Origin: Acidobacteriota bacterium
Lineage (GTDB): Bacteria; Acidobacteriota; Terriglobia; Terriglobales; Acidobacteriaceae
Reading direction: 5' to 3'
Length of the DNA stretch: 36,271 nucleotides
Assembly (NCBI GenBank): GCA_003225455.1
Contig: QIAB01000037.1
Span: forward strand, 48,955-85,225
In this document: in pieces, positions 24,888 through 32,938 of the stretch
How positions within the stretch are numbered: the stretch's first letter is position 1
Layout of the letters: the number at the start of each line of letters is the position of its first letter
Made by a program: the position numbers and the translations under genes
Notes under the pieces: generated by a model
What the model was told of the DNA's origin: nothing
The model's database searches: none
What the model saw: only the letters and a program-made list of their open reading frames with translations

Positions 24888-25948
24888 CTGAGAACTCCGT
24901 CAGAGAGCTCAACAGGAGCAGGCTTGCCTTTGAGCACGCGTTGATAAATCGCCAGATAGTCTTTCGTCATGCGCTTGTCTGTAAAACGTTGCTCGAAGCG
25001 CCAGCGGCACATCCGGCGATCAAATGTTTCAATATCCCTGAGCGCTTCCGCTGCGCCTTTCACGCCGGAAACAATGAAGCCGGTCACGCCGTCTTCAATT
25101 ACTTCCGGCACCGAGCCATACGGAAAAGCAATCACGGGAGTGCCGCACGCCATCGCTTCAATCATCACAATACCAAAAGGCTCTGGCCACTGAATGGGAA
25201 AAAGCAGTGCGGCAGCATTACCAAGAAAGTCATTTTTCTGCGGATAGCCGATCTCACCGATGAATTCAACAATCGGATCCTTTAACAATGGTTTGATAAC
25301 AGTTTGAAAATATTCCGCATCGGTCTTGTCAATTTTCGCTGCGATCTTCAGCGGCATACCCGCGCGTTTGGCGATCTCGATCGCCTGCGGCACTCCCTTC
25401 TCGGGCGAAATACGTCCGAGGAAAGCCAAATAGTCGCCGCCGTTATCAAAGAGCGAATATTGATCTTTGGGCATTCCGTGATGAACCGTGCCTTGCCAGT
25501 TCACCCACGGCAATGGATCGCGCTGGGCGCCAGAAATCGAGATGACCGGCATATCCCGGTACACGCTGTAAAGCGGAGCCAGGCCAGGAATATCGAGGCG
25601 CCCGTGCAAGGTTGAGACCTGCACCAGGTTCTCGCGCCGGCTTAGGGGGAAGTGCAAGTAATCGATATGAAAGTGAATCAGGTCAAAATTATCTTTTTCG
25701 CTAAGCACTTGTTCAAGCATTAGAACGTGGTGTGCTAACTGATCGGTACACTTGGGATCCAGACGCAAGGCGTTTTCGCAGACCGGTACCAGACGCGCGG
25801 TGGTCATCGAGTCGCCGCTGGCGAATAACGTGACATCGTGACCCAGCCGAACCAGTTCCTCGGTCAGCCAGGAAACAACGCGCTCCGTGCCCCCGTATTT
25901 CTTAGGAGGCACGCTTTCGTAAAGTGGCGCTACTTGTGCGATTCTCAT
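24851..25948 (-). CDS. GT4 glycosyltransferase
   Basis: A 365-residue retaining GT-B enzyme from the ATG at 25948 (GAGGTGGGA before it; the ATG at 25969 is seven codons earlier but has no comparable site). N-terminal MRIAQVAPLYESVPPKKYGGTERVVSWL contains the Gly-rich acceptor loop. HFHIDYLHFPL and STLHGRL follow, then the donor domain with FLGRISPEKGVPQAIEIA and EPFGIVMIEAMACGTPVIAF (E-x7-E), VPEVIEDGVTGFIV. The family includes glycogen/sucrose-type and lipid glycosyltransferases. It overlaps the debranching enzyme by 37 bases, and that pairing recurs in many bacteria, so an alpha-glucan role is likely though not proven. Confidence 0.9.
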   Translation of the reverse strand: MRIAQVAPLYESVPPKKYGGTERVVSWLTEELVRLGHDVTLFASGDSMTTARLVPVCENALRLDPKCTDQLAHHVLMLEQVLSEKDNFDLIHFHIDYLHFPLSRRENLVQVSTLHGRLDIPGLAPLYSVYRDMPVISISGAQRDPLPWVNWQGTVHHGMPKDQYSLFDNGGDYLAFLGRISPEKGVPQAIEIAKRAGMPLKIAAKIDKTDAEYFQTVIKPLLKDPIVEFIGEIGYPQKNDFLGNAAALLFPIQWPEPFGIVMIEAMACGTPVIAFPYGSVPEVIEDGVTGFIVSGVKGAAEALRDIETFDRRMCRWRFEQRFTDKRMTKDYLAIYQRVLKGKPAPVELSDGVLSWMKLASPSSTT

Positions 25949-26215
25949 TCCCACCTCATCACATTCCATGCGAGAGACACCGAAAACCTCGCGCCGAACA
26001 ACAAGCGAGCCTTAGAGGTTTAGATTGTTGGTTTAATATTTTACGTGGGCCGAATCTTTCGGGTCGAGGACACTCGACCCCCGGTCCGCGCACTCAGGGA
26101 TCTCTCAAACACGTTTACAATAAATTTGGGCTCATCAATAGCTTACGGCCATGTTGCCGTTGAATCCATCGGGTACATCCTGTATTCAATGATACACGCT
26201 TTTGATGTGGATGCG
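25949..26215. other. Intergenic region with one small palindrome
   Basis: 267 bases between two minus-strand genes. A perfect 8-bp inverted repeat with a tetraloop (GGGTCGAG-GACA-CTCGACCC, 26061-26080) is present but lacks a T-run in either direction, so it may be a regulatory site or RNA hairpin rather than a terminator. I see no gene here. Confidence 0.45.
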
Positions 26216-27331
26216 TCACCAAACGCCTTTGTCGCTCCCGGTCAACCGATACGCCAGAAGAGCCGTTACCGCAAGCGGCGGTAGTAGCGGCAGGCGGCAC
26301 ATGGTGCGCAGATCGCGATGGCGGCTTGCAGTGAGTAGCTGTGCTCCGTAAAGACCCGCGGCAGGGAGCATTGGGACACGAAGAAAATCTCCTCTAGGAT
26401 GAACGTGAATATCTTGCGAGTAGGCTGATGCGATGACATCCGCGGGAATGTCAACCCTGCCGCCGTATTCAACAGCATATTTCGCGACGAGTAACAGAAA
26501 CGTCGCGACACCAGGCCAGATCCCCCCGGCATCAGCAGCGCGGCGCAGTTCGGAGAAATTCACGGCGCCGTTCTGTAGAAGGGAGGCGAAGTCTGCCATA
26601 TCACAAAGCCGGAAATAGAAGTGACGATAAATTCTCTGCAGCGTCGAAATCACGATACGTTCTTCTGGCGCGGGCACGCGAAACTGGTGTCCACTGAGTT
26701 CTCTCATCACGCTCCGCTCAACTACTCGGCGGGCCATCGCTCTGTGCTCGCCAGTTTGGCCGAGATACTGCACGTGAATCTCGATCAGCTCAGGAAGACC
26801 GGGGATCGAAAAATTCCATTTGTTTGCCAACCGGTCACCCCAACTGCGAGGTTCCGTTTTGGCCTTGAATTCAGCGCACATGACCCGATTTACGATATCG
26901 GCGTCCCCGGTAGTGTAAAGATCGAGATCAGAGCCGAGGTCGGGCCAGTGGTCGAGCGACTTGATGACTGTGACTTTGCAGCCCGATGCTTCGAGCACGC
27001 TGCAGATCGGCGCGAGTGTATCGATGGCATGGGCGATTCGCTGTTGCTCGCTGGCGAGTGACGATGCGCACCACTGTTTTAGATTTTCGTTTCGCAAGCT
27101 TGCGGTGGCCTTTTGAACCACCTGTAATGAACGCACGGTGACATGGTGCAGATTGGCGACGCGGATAAACTCGGCGAGTTCGCTTTCATCGAGCGCCGAG
27201 ATGTACTCCAGCTCAGGATGGATAGGTTGCAGATCTTTGACTGGGTTGTCGAATCCGCTGCAATAACCCTTAAACATCAGCCGGGAAAGGCTGACCAGGT
27301 GCCTATGTCTCTGGGTGTGGTCTGTTGCCAT
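26216..27331 (-). CDS. Nucleotidyltransferase-family protein (NTP_transf_5-like)
   Basis: A 371-residue protein with a nucleotidyltransferase-like core in its middle: GCKVTVIKSLDHWPDLGSDLDLYT (from residue 117), with the GSDLDLY acidic pair and the preceding Lys, as in NTP_transf_5-type proteins found in polysaccharide and capsule loci. Flanking regions are alpha-helical (VVQKATASLRNENLK; RIYRHFYFRLCDMADFASLLQ). Those proteins are thought to transfer a nucleotide or sugar-nucleotide moiety, but the substrate is unknown. It is the last gene of the minus-strand group reading from 32.7 kb, separated by a 103-base gap from the GH99-like lipoprotein, so it may have its own promoter. Confidence 0.8.
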   Translation of the reverse strand: MATDHTQRHRHLVSLSRLMFKGYCSGFDNPVKDLQPIHPELEYISALDESELAEFIRVANLHHVTVRSLQVVQKATASLRNENLKQWCASSLASEQQRIAHAIDTLAPICSVLEASGCKVTVIKSLDHWPDLGSDLDLYTTGDADIVNRVMCAEFKAKTEPRSWGDRLANKWNFSIPGLPELIEIHVQYLGQTGEHRAMARRVVERSVMRELSGHQFRVPAPEERIVISTLQRIYRHFYFRLCDMADFASLLQNGAVNFSELRRAADAGGIWPGVATFLLLVAKYAVEYGGRVDIPADVIASAYSQDIHVHPRGDFLRVPMLPAAGLYGAQLLTASRHRDLRTMCRLPLLPPLAVTALLAYRLTGSDKGVW

Positions 27332-27434
27332 GAATCAAGGCTCGCCGAAACCAGCGCTCATGTGCCTGCCGTCACAGCAAACACACTGCTTGGATGTGAA
27401 CGCGTCGAGGTGAGTTGGTTTGCCGGAGTCGATC

Positions 27435-28436
27435 TCAGGTTTGATCCTGTCCCGCAGAGGTAGTTCCTCCGCGTGGCTTTTGGTTGCCGCAGTGTGCGAC
27501 ACCATCTTCGATCTGGGTCCCTTCCTCATAGTCGTTCCAAGTGGCAATCAGCATAAAGGGCATGGGAGCCCCGCTGTCGTTTTTCTGGAAAATGCGGAGC
27601 GTGTCTTCGAACGTTTTTCCGCAGCGCCGATCCATACGACGGTTCAGACTCCATGAAGCTTTCGTATCATCAAATCCGGGCCAGACGGTTCCGACAATAA
27701 TCTTGTCCGGAAATTTGTTTCGCATCCGGCGATAGAACGTTTCGAGATACTCCTCGCCCCACTCGCTGCCGTCGGAACTCCAGCCTTTCGGACCAGGATG
27801 AACCCATGCATAGTATCCGTCGAAATTTGATGCATACTTTTCCGGCGGCTCGTCCTTGTAGATCAAAATCGGCGGCATTTCCCACTTGTTCACCTGCTGG
27901 CGAATCTGGTTCCAGTCTGTATGGCCGCGCTTAGGGAAGATGAAGATCACCGGCCGGCCCTGGTATGTCAGATATGCCGCGCGCGCGGGCGCGCTTGGGC
28001 CGATGTAAGCGCGATAGGCCTTGTCGAAGGCATCCAGTGCATCTTCCGTCGCGTGTCCGTTATCTTCCTCGGTCTCGTCATACATCAGCGCGACGTGAAA
28101 ATGGCCTTCGCTTGCAACCTGCTGCAAAAGTGCATAGCTGCGGTCGAGAAACGGATTCCGGTTGCCGTACCAGTCCACGGCAAAGGCATAAATGCCAAGA
28201 GCTTTCGCCTCCTGAATTTGTCGCCGCAGCACGTTCGGATCTTGAGTCGAATATCCGACCTGAATGTGCTGAGAATCGCCAAACCAGGGTTGATAATCAG
28301 CCACAACTTTCGGCGAACGGTCCACGGCGCGCACAGTTTGATCGATCGAGCGGCGGACGTTATTGCGGGAACAACCACTCGCGAGCAGGAACACGACCGC
28401 CGCGAGCACAACAAGTGTAATCGACGGCCCTTTCAT
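27435..28436 (-). CDS. GH99-like lipoprotein
   Basis: A 333-residue protein from the ATG at 28436, with a lipoprotein signal: MKGPSITLVVLAAVVFLLASGC (lipobox LASG-Cys22). An upstream ATG at 28472 would add twelve residues before it. The mature part reads VVADYQPWFGDSQHIQVGYSTQDPNVLRRQIQEAKALGIYAFAVDWYGN, then VALMYDETEEDNGH, VIFIFPKRG, FDGYYAWVHPG and PFMLIATWNDYEEGTQIE. This is the TIM-barrel pattern of GH99/GH71-like endo-mannosidase or related glycanases, with acidic residues in YDETEED and WNDYEEGT as catalytic candidates. It would act on a glycan at the outer face of a membrane. It lies 37 bases downstream of the next exported protein, so it probably shares that transcript. Confidence 0.82.
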   Translation of the reverse strand: MKGPSITLVVLAAVVFLLASGCSRNNVRRSIDQTVRAVDRSPKVVADYQPWFGDSQHIQVGYSTQDPNVLRRQIQEAKALGIYAFAVDWYGNRNPFLDRSYALLQQVASEGHFHVALMYDETEEDNGHATEDALDAFDKAYRAYIGPSAPARAAYLTYQGRPVIFIFPKRGHTDWNQIRQQVNKWEMPPILIYKDEPPEKYASNFDGYYAWVHPGPKGWSSDGSEWGEEYLETFYRRMRNKFPDKIIVGTVWPGFDDTKASWSLNRRMDRRCGKTFEDTLRIFQKNDSGAPMPFMLIATWNDYEEGTQIEDGVAHCGNQKPRGGTTSAGQDQT

Positions 28437-28473
28437 GAACGCTCTTAAGGTGTGCAGCGGCGCGGAGGACAAC

Positions 28474-28992
28474 TTAGGGGTGAACCTCCGGGGTAGTCTC
28501 GAGATCGCGGACCAGCCAGCGGTCTGCGCCGGGCGTCATGAGCACCAGATATTGCAGATTCACCTGTTCGCGATGAATCACGTTGCCGCCATCCAGAAGT
28601 TGGATTTCCACGCGGGCCCGGTCGCGCAATTGCATGGCATCACCGGCGGGGGAGTAGAAAATGGCCTCGAGTTTGTGGCCATGATCGATGTAGCGCGTAT
28701 TTATGCCGGTGCGTTTTTGATCGGCGATGCGCCGCGCCAGATTATCTTTGGCGAATCCGGTGAAGTAAGCATCCAGCAAATCTGAGCGATTCTCCGCCAG
28801 CGCTCGGGCCATGGTTTTCCATGCGTACGCGTAGTCGCGCGGAACACTCTTACTTGTGAGTTCCTCAATTTGCCGCGGGCCAACGTTTTCCGCTGCTAGA
28901 ACAACTTTAGGCAGGGAAGCATCGGCGGGTTCCTGGGACCAGAGGGATGCAAACAGACAAAGTGCGGTGAAGATATAAAGAGCAATCCTCAT
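28474..28992 (-). CDS. Exported hypothetical protein
   Basis: A 172-residue protein from the ATG at 28992, where a signal peptide begins (MRIALYIFTALCLFASLWSQ). The frame is open further upstream to 29229 but that part is an Arg-rich antisense-like stretch. The mature domain (SVPRDYAYAWKTMARALAENRSDLLDAYFTGFAKDNLARRIADQKRTGINTRYIDHGHKLEAIFYSPAGDAMQLRDRARVEI) is an alpha-beta fold with no motif I recognise; a beta-rich end (NLQYLVLMTPGADRWLVRDLET) resembles SnoaL/NTF2-like or 'nuclear transport factor'-type domains only loosely. It overlaps the upstream gene by ATGA, so it belongs to the minus-strand operon. Confidence 0.75.
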   Translation of the reverse strand: MRIALYIFTALCLFASLWSQEPADASLPKVVLAAENVGPRQIEELTSKSVPRDYAYAWKTMARALAENRSDLLDAYFTGFAKDNLARRIADQKRTGINTRYIDHGHKLEAIFYSPAGDAMQLRDRARVEIQLLDGGNVIHREQVNLQYLVLMTPGADRWLVRDLETTPEVHP

Positions 28993-29849
28993 CGTGCACC
29001 TGCCACATTCAGCTCGTTTCCAGTGACCACGCCGGAGGCAACATCGATGCGCGCCTCGCCCGAAACCGGCATCTCGACCCGCGCGATGCCGCGTTTGATC
29101 GGCGCATCCACCGTGGTCTTGCCGGCTTCGTCGGTCTTGGTAAAGCTCACGACCGTGCCATCCGGCACGTTGTTGCCGCCGCAATCGCGCACCGGATCGG
29201 TCTGTACGAAAAGTTTCCCGGAAACCCACTCGGACTTGATCCGCAGATTGCAGGCATCCGAAGCGACCTGCCGTACGACTCGCAGCTCAGACGCATCTGC
29301 GACCGCCGCTCCGATTTTTGTGGGACCTTCCTTCGTTGCAGAAGTCATGCGAACCCATGCCACCCCATTTGAACTGGGTTGCGAGTGGGTCAGGGCCGGC
29401 CCTTGCTGCGGTGTCACCCTAAACTCTACATCGCTCGGCGTGAGCACAAGATTGTGAAACTTGTCAAAGACAAATGCCACGGCGCTAATCGCATTCGGGG
29501 TAGCGACGCGAACGCGCGAGGGATGCACCAGCAGGCTTAACTTGCTAGCATCGCTGGCAAAGACATAGAAGTTTGCAGACGAGCAGTCACCTCCGGAGCA
29601 AACGATGGCGACATAACGGCCCGCATGTTCGATTTCGCCCGCCTCGACCGGGATCCCGCTGCCAAGCTGAACTTTGCGTTTGCTGACCGACGCCGGCCCA
29701 ACAAGGTAAAGCGTAGCTTCACCAGACCCGTTGCTGCTTAGGCTGAATGCACTCCCAGCTTTTACCTGAGCCGGACCGCGTAGTTCGACGCCGTGAGCGC
29801 GGATCGCGAGCAGCAATGCAAGGGACAAAAATGTAATCAGCCTGGGCAT
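28989..29849 (-). CDS. Exported Ig-like beta-rich protein
   Basis: A 286-residue protein with signal peptide MPRLITFLSLALLLAIRAHG. The rest is predicted as consecutive Ig-like beta-sandwich domains: ELRGPAQVKAGSAFSLSSNGSGEATLYLVG, then KLSLLVHPSRVRVATPNAISAVAFVFDKFHNLVLTPSDVEFRV (invasin/Big-like), then a third with VPDGTVVSFTKTDEAGKTTVDAPIKRGIARVEMPVSGEA. The third resembles bacterial Ig-like domains of adhesins. Its location between an anchored protein and another exported protein suggests a periplasmic or surface partner of the glycan machinery. One base separates it from the next gene. Confidence 0.75.
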   Translation of the reverse strand: MPRLITFLSLALLLAIRAHGVELRGPAQVKAGSAFSLSSNGSGEATLYLVGPASVSKRKVQLGSGIPVEAGEIEHAGRYVAIVCSGGDCSSANFYVFASDASKLSLLVHPSRVRVATPNAISAVAFVFDKFHNLVLTPSDVEFRVTPQQGPALTHSQPSSNGVAWVRMTSATKEGPTKIGAAVADASELRVVRQVASDACNLRIKSEWVSGKLFVQTDPVRDCGGNNVPDGTVVSFTKTDEAGKTTVDAPIKRGIARVEMPVSGEARIDVASGVVTGNELNVAGAR

Positions 29850-29850
29850 T

Positions 29851-30960
29851 TTACGAAGCGTTGTTGATGTCGTAGTGATTCACCACAACGTGATAGTTGT
29901 GCACTTTGGGTGCGACGTCATCCGGTACATCAACCGCAAACGCTACCGGAATCTGTGGCTGAAGTTCCTGATCAACATAACCGTCTGAAACCCAAATCAC
30001 TTTTCCGTTGGCGTCGTAATAGGCGGCCAACACATGCGGAATATTCACGATCTGGCCGCTCTGATTCACCAAATCCCCGCGCAGGACTTTTTTGCCGAGA
30101 GCATCCGTCTCCAGTTTCTGCCGATTGACCTCGATCACCGGATCGGCGCTTGCCGGGACCAGCATGGCTTTAGCATCCATCCGAACACTCTTCACCTGAT
30201 CCAGCTTGATTCCCGGGAAATCGATTCGATACGGAGATACTTGCTTCGGCAGCAGGACATGAGAGATTTTGTCGAAGCTGGTCTCCTGGGCAATGGGGCT
30301 CCCGTCAGGGCGCAACAGAGTCGCGCCCACATTGATGTAAGCCGGGATAGTATCTTCGTTCACGATTTCGCCCAGGATCACGATCCGATCCGGACGCTGC
30401 AACGCGTTCATGGAAAGAATGCGGACCTGCGGCGAATCCACGTTCTGCACGCCCCAGTCATCCTCCGCGTTGCGATTGATCACATCCCAGCGCAGGTAAT
30501 TCACTGGGATCACCTGAGGCGCCACTTTCGCAATGGTTGTTGTGGGCCAGCGCACTCTCCAGGTCTCGCCCTGGTGTTCGACTTGCAAATCACGCACATC
30601 ATCAAGTGGGCCTACAGCGGTTGAGTAATGAAGTTTGACGCGTACTGTGGCCTCGCGGCCATTATTGTGCAGCGGCCAAACATCGAATTTTTCCAGGCTA
30701 GCGTAAGTGAGCAAGCTGCCATTGCTGCCGGCAACATCGCGAACAAAAGCTGCCTTCTCAACTTCACCCGTATTTGCCAGCAAGGTGTGGGCAAAGTCCC
30801 ATTTCCGCGCCTGTACCTGACTGAGCAGCAGCCGAGCGGCTTCATCCGGCGTGCGCGACGACCGCATGCGTTCGCGAGCCACGACGCCCGATTGGACCCA
30901 GCCGAGCAATACCAAAACGACTGTTGCAATTGTGATTAGGAAGGGAAGAAAGTGTTTCAT
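29851..30960 (-). CDS. Membrane-anchored hypothetical protein
   Basis: A 369-residue protein with an N-terminal transmembrane anchor (FLPFLITIATVVLVLLGWV) and a large exported part. The part near residues 35-110 (RTPDEAARLLLSQVQARKWDFAHTLL) is helical, followed by a beta-rich region with WRVRWPTTTI and repeating VRILSMNALQRPDRIVILGEIVNED and KKVLRGDLVNQSGQIVNIPHVLAAYYDANGKVIWV blocks, which look like FxLYD-type beta domains. No catalytic motif is recognised. Its start overlaps the stop of the GT-C-like gene (TCAT/ATGA at 30957-30960), so the two are translationally coupled and may interact. Confidence 0.75.
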   Translation of the reverse strand: MKHFLPFLITIATVVLVLLGWVQSGVVARERMRSSRTPDEAARLLLSQVQARKWDFAHTLLANTGEVEKAAFVRDVAGSNGSLLTYASLEKFDVWPLHNNGREATVRVKLHYSTAVGPLDDVRDLQVEHQGETWRVRWPTTTIAKVAPQVIPVNYLRWDVINRNAEDDWGVQNVDSPQVRILSMNALQRPDRIVILGEIVNEDTIPAYINVGATLLRPDGSPIAQETSFDKISHVLLPKQVSPYRIDFPGIKLDQVKSVRMDAKAMLVPASADPVIEVNRQKLETDALGKKVLRGDLVNQSGQIVNIPHVLAAYYDANGKVIWVSDGYVDQELQPQIPVAFAVDVPDDVAPKVHNYHVVVNHYDINNAS

Positions 30961-32702
30961 CCGCGTGCCTCCCGGGCATACACGCGCTCTCCTGCCGGAG
31001 CGGGAAATTCGACCACGCGCTCCGTCGCGCGAACGCGATCAGGCAGCAACAAGGCCAATAAGATGGCAAGGATGCTGCTCCCCAAAGGCAGCGTGCCCCA
31101 GAGCAGGCCTTCCCACGGCGCCGGCATGGCGTCGGATTGAATAGGGCGAGCCGGAGGAACATCTTCCTTCGACCAAACTGTCACTGTGCCTGAGTCGTAA
31201 GTTTCAATCTTGCGCCAGCCAGCGAAAGCCAGCATCGGCTCGTAATACGGATCATGCACGAAGACGTACTTCAAACCGTAATTATTCGCGTGCTTCAGCA
31301 TGGCGCGCACGGATTCCATGCCAGCCGTGCCGAAGAACTTGGCGCTGGTGAGCTGTGCCGACCCGTAGTGCGTCATCTCAGGCAGCAATCGCGCAGAGTT
31401 ATATTCGCCGTCCACGCTATTCGCGTTTGCGTAAGTAGACACTTTAGGAAGTGCATTGCCAAAGCCGAGCGTCAGATAACGATACCTGTCGTGGCCGTTG
31501 CGATTAAGGAACTCGACCACGGAATCGACGTTAAGTCCGCTCAGAGTGTGAAACGGACTCCATGCCAGCCATCCCATAGCGATCGCCATTGTGGCCGCGG
31601 CGGCGGCGGAAAGACCCACTGCGGCAACTGCGCGGTAGCGGTCCAGCAGCGACTCCGCCAACAATCCCACGATCGGCAATGCAAGCAGAGCTGCTGATAA
31701 CGTAAAGCGCTCGAACGTTAGGATCTCGAAGGCGCGGCCGAAGATCCACTTGGGAACTGGAGTTGTTCCTCCCAGGCCAAAAAGAAACGCAACCCAGAAT
31801 CCGAACAGCAGCGGACGCAACCGCCGATTCGCCGAACCGATCCAGATCACAAACGGCAGCGCCAGAATCAATGCTCCATAGGGAACAAAGAAGTAATTGG
31901 TCAAATAATTCAGGTTTAGCAACAAATTCGACCGGCTGGCGTGAGGAATCGGAATCTGCTCAATCGGGTGCCGGATGATGGCAATCCAGTAGGGAAGCAG
32001 AATCACGCCGACGCCAATCCCGGCCACTACCGCGAACATGATGGCGCGAGTGAGGACCGCAGCGACAGATCGGCCTTCGTGCCGATCGATGCACGCGAGC
32101 CACACTACCGGCAACGCGAACAGCACCGAACCAAAGATAAGCGTAACGTGATGGACGGAAGCAGCAGCCCAGATCAGCACCAGTCCTTTGAGCAATCCCT
32201 TACCATCTGCCGAGCGCGACCAATCATAGAAGTACGGCAGCGCCAGCAGGTAGAGGGGGGCTGAGAGCATAGTCGAGAGCTGTCCAGCTGAGTAAACCAG
32301 AAATGCCACCGCTCCTAAAAACACGCTGAACGCGGCGGCATAACTGCTGGCTCGTTCGCTCACCCATAATCGGGAGAACCGGTAGACGCCGATGGCCAGC
32401 AGGACGACTGCAATCAATTGCACCAACGCGTACGCCTCGCGCAGGCCAACGATGTAAGAAAAGATCGCGATCCATTGGTGACCCAGCGGTGGATATGTGG
32501 TCTGCGAGAAACCCGCAAACCATTTCTCATTCCACGGATCGAACCAATGATGAGCGTAGTGGGACGCGAAAAATATGTGCAGGTTGGCGTCGTAGGAAGT
32601 CGTGAGCGGCAGTTGCATCGTTAGCAGCGGCCCGTGAACTACCAAGGCCAGCAGTACGATTGCCGCCAGCGGGATTGGCCTTCTTAAATAGCCCGTTTCC
32701 AC
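30957..32702 (-). CDS. Polytopic GT-C-like membrane protein (PTPS-related family)
   Basis: A 581-residue protein with about ten or more hydrophobic helices. The N-terminal loop holds LTTSYDANLHIFFASHYAHHWFDPWNEKWFAGFSQTTYPPLGHQ (residues 33-76). Asp38 and His42 are placed like the acidic catalytic residue of GT-C lipid-linked sugar transferases, and the loop is the pattern I associate with '6-pyruvoyl-tetrahydropterin synthase-related' membrane proteins. A soluble C-terminal domain (about 400-520) ends before a last helix (LLWGTLPLGSSILAILLALLLP). It would use a polyprenyl-linked sugar at the periplasmic face. The start is GTG at 32702 with GGGGAGG upstream. It heads the minus-strand operon and is divergent from the TPR gene. 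Confidence 0.8.
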   Translation of the reverse strand: METGYLRRPIPLAAIVLLALVVHGPLLTMQLPLTTSYDANLHIFFASHYAHHWFDPWNEKWFAGFSQTTYPPLGHQWIAIFSYIVGLREAYALVQLIAVVLLAIGVYRFSRLWVSERASSYAAAFSVFLGAVAFLVYSAGQLSTMLSAPLYLLALPYFYDWSRSADGKGLLKGLVLIWAAASVHHVTLIFGSVLFALPVVWLACIDRHEGRSVAAVLTRAIMFAVVAGIGVGVILLPYWIAIIRHPIEQIPIPHASRSNLLLNLNYLTNYFFVPYGALILALPFVIWIGSANRRLRPLLFGFWVAFLFGLGGTTPVPKWIFGRAFEILTFERFTLSAALLALPIVGLLAESLLDRYRAVAAVGLSAAAAATMAIAMGWLAWSPFHTLSGLNVDSVVEFLNRNGHDRYRYLTLGFGNALPKVSTYANANSVDGEYNSARLLPEMTHYGSAQLTSAKFFGTAGMESVRAMLKHANNYGLKYVFVHDPYYEPMLAFAGWRKIETYDSGTVTVWSKEDVPPARPIQSDAMPAPWEGLLWGTLPLGSSILAILLALLLPDRVRATERVVEFPAPAGERVYAREARG

Positions 32703-32938
32703 AGTATTGGAGGTCCTCCCCGGTTATATGAGCGGGGGTTGGATTCAACATCGTGTGGGAAGGTTTTCTGAGCTCCTGCCACACTCGCGATGCATCTGTG
32801 ATTCCAAAGTTCAGTTATGCACTTCTTGGCAGCAGCTCTGTAACCAACTCTATGAAATTGCTTGGCATCAGAGCGTTCGGATAACGCAAGACTTTCCGCC
32901 GGAAAAAGGGGGCGAAGACTTGCGCTCACACTGCACCC
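32703..32938. promoter_or_regulatory. Divergent promoter region for GT-C operon and TPR gene
   Basis: 236 bases between the GTG at 32702 (minus) and the ATG at 32939 (plus). Both transcription units must start here, so shared regulation is plausible. The GT-C side has a clear GGGGAGG ribosome binding site; the TPR side has none close to its ATG. I cannot assign -35/-10 boxes with confidence. Confidence 0.4.

Noticed and set aside
26061-26080. Palindrome as a terminator
   Set aside because: No T-run on either strand; left as a possible regulatory hairpin.
28993-29229. 79-residue extension of the exported protein at 28474
   Set aside because: Arg-rich alternative frame of the upstream Ig-like gene; the signal peptide begins at the ATG at 28992.
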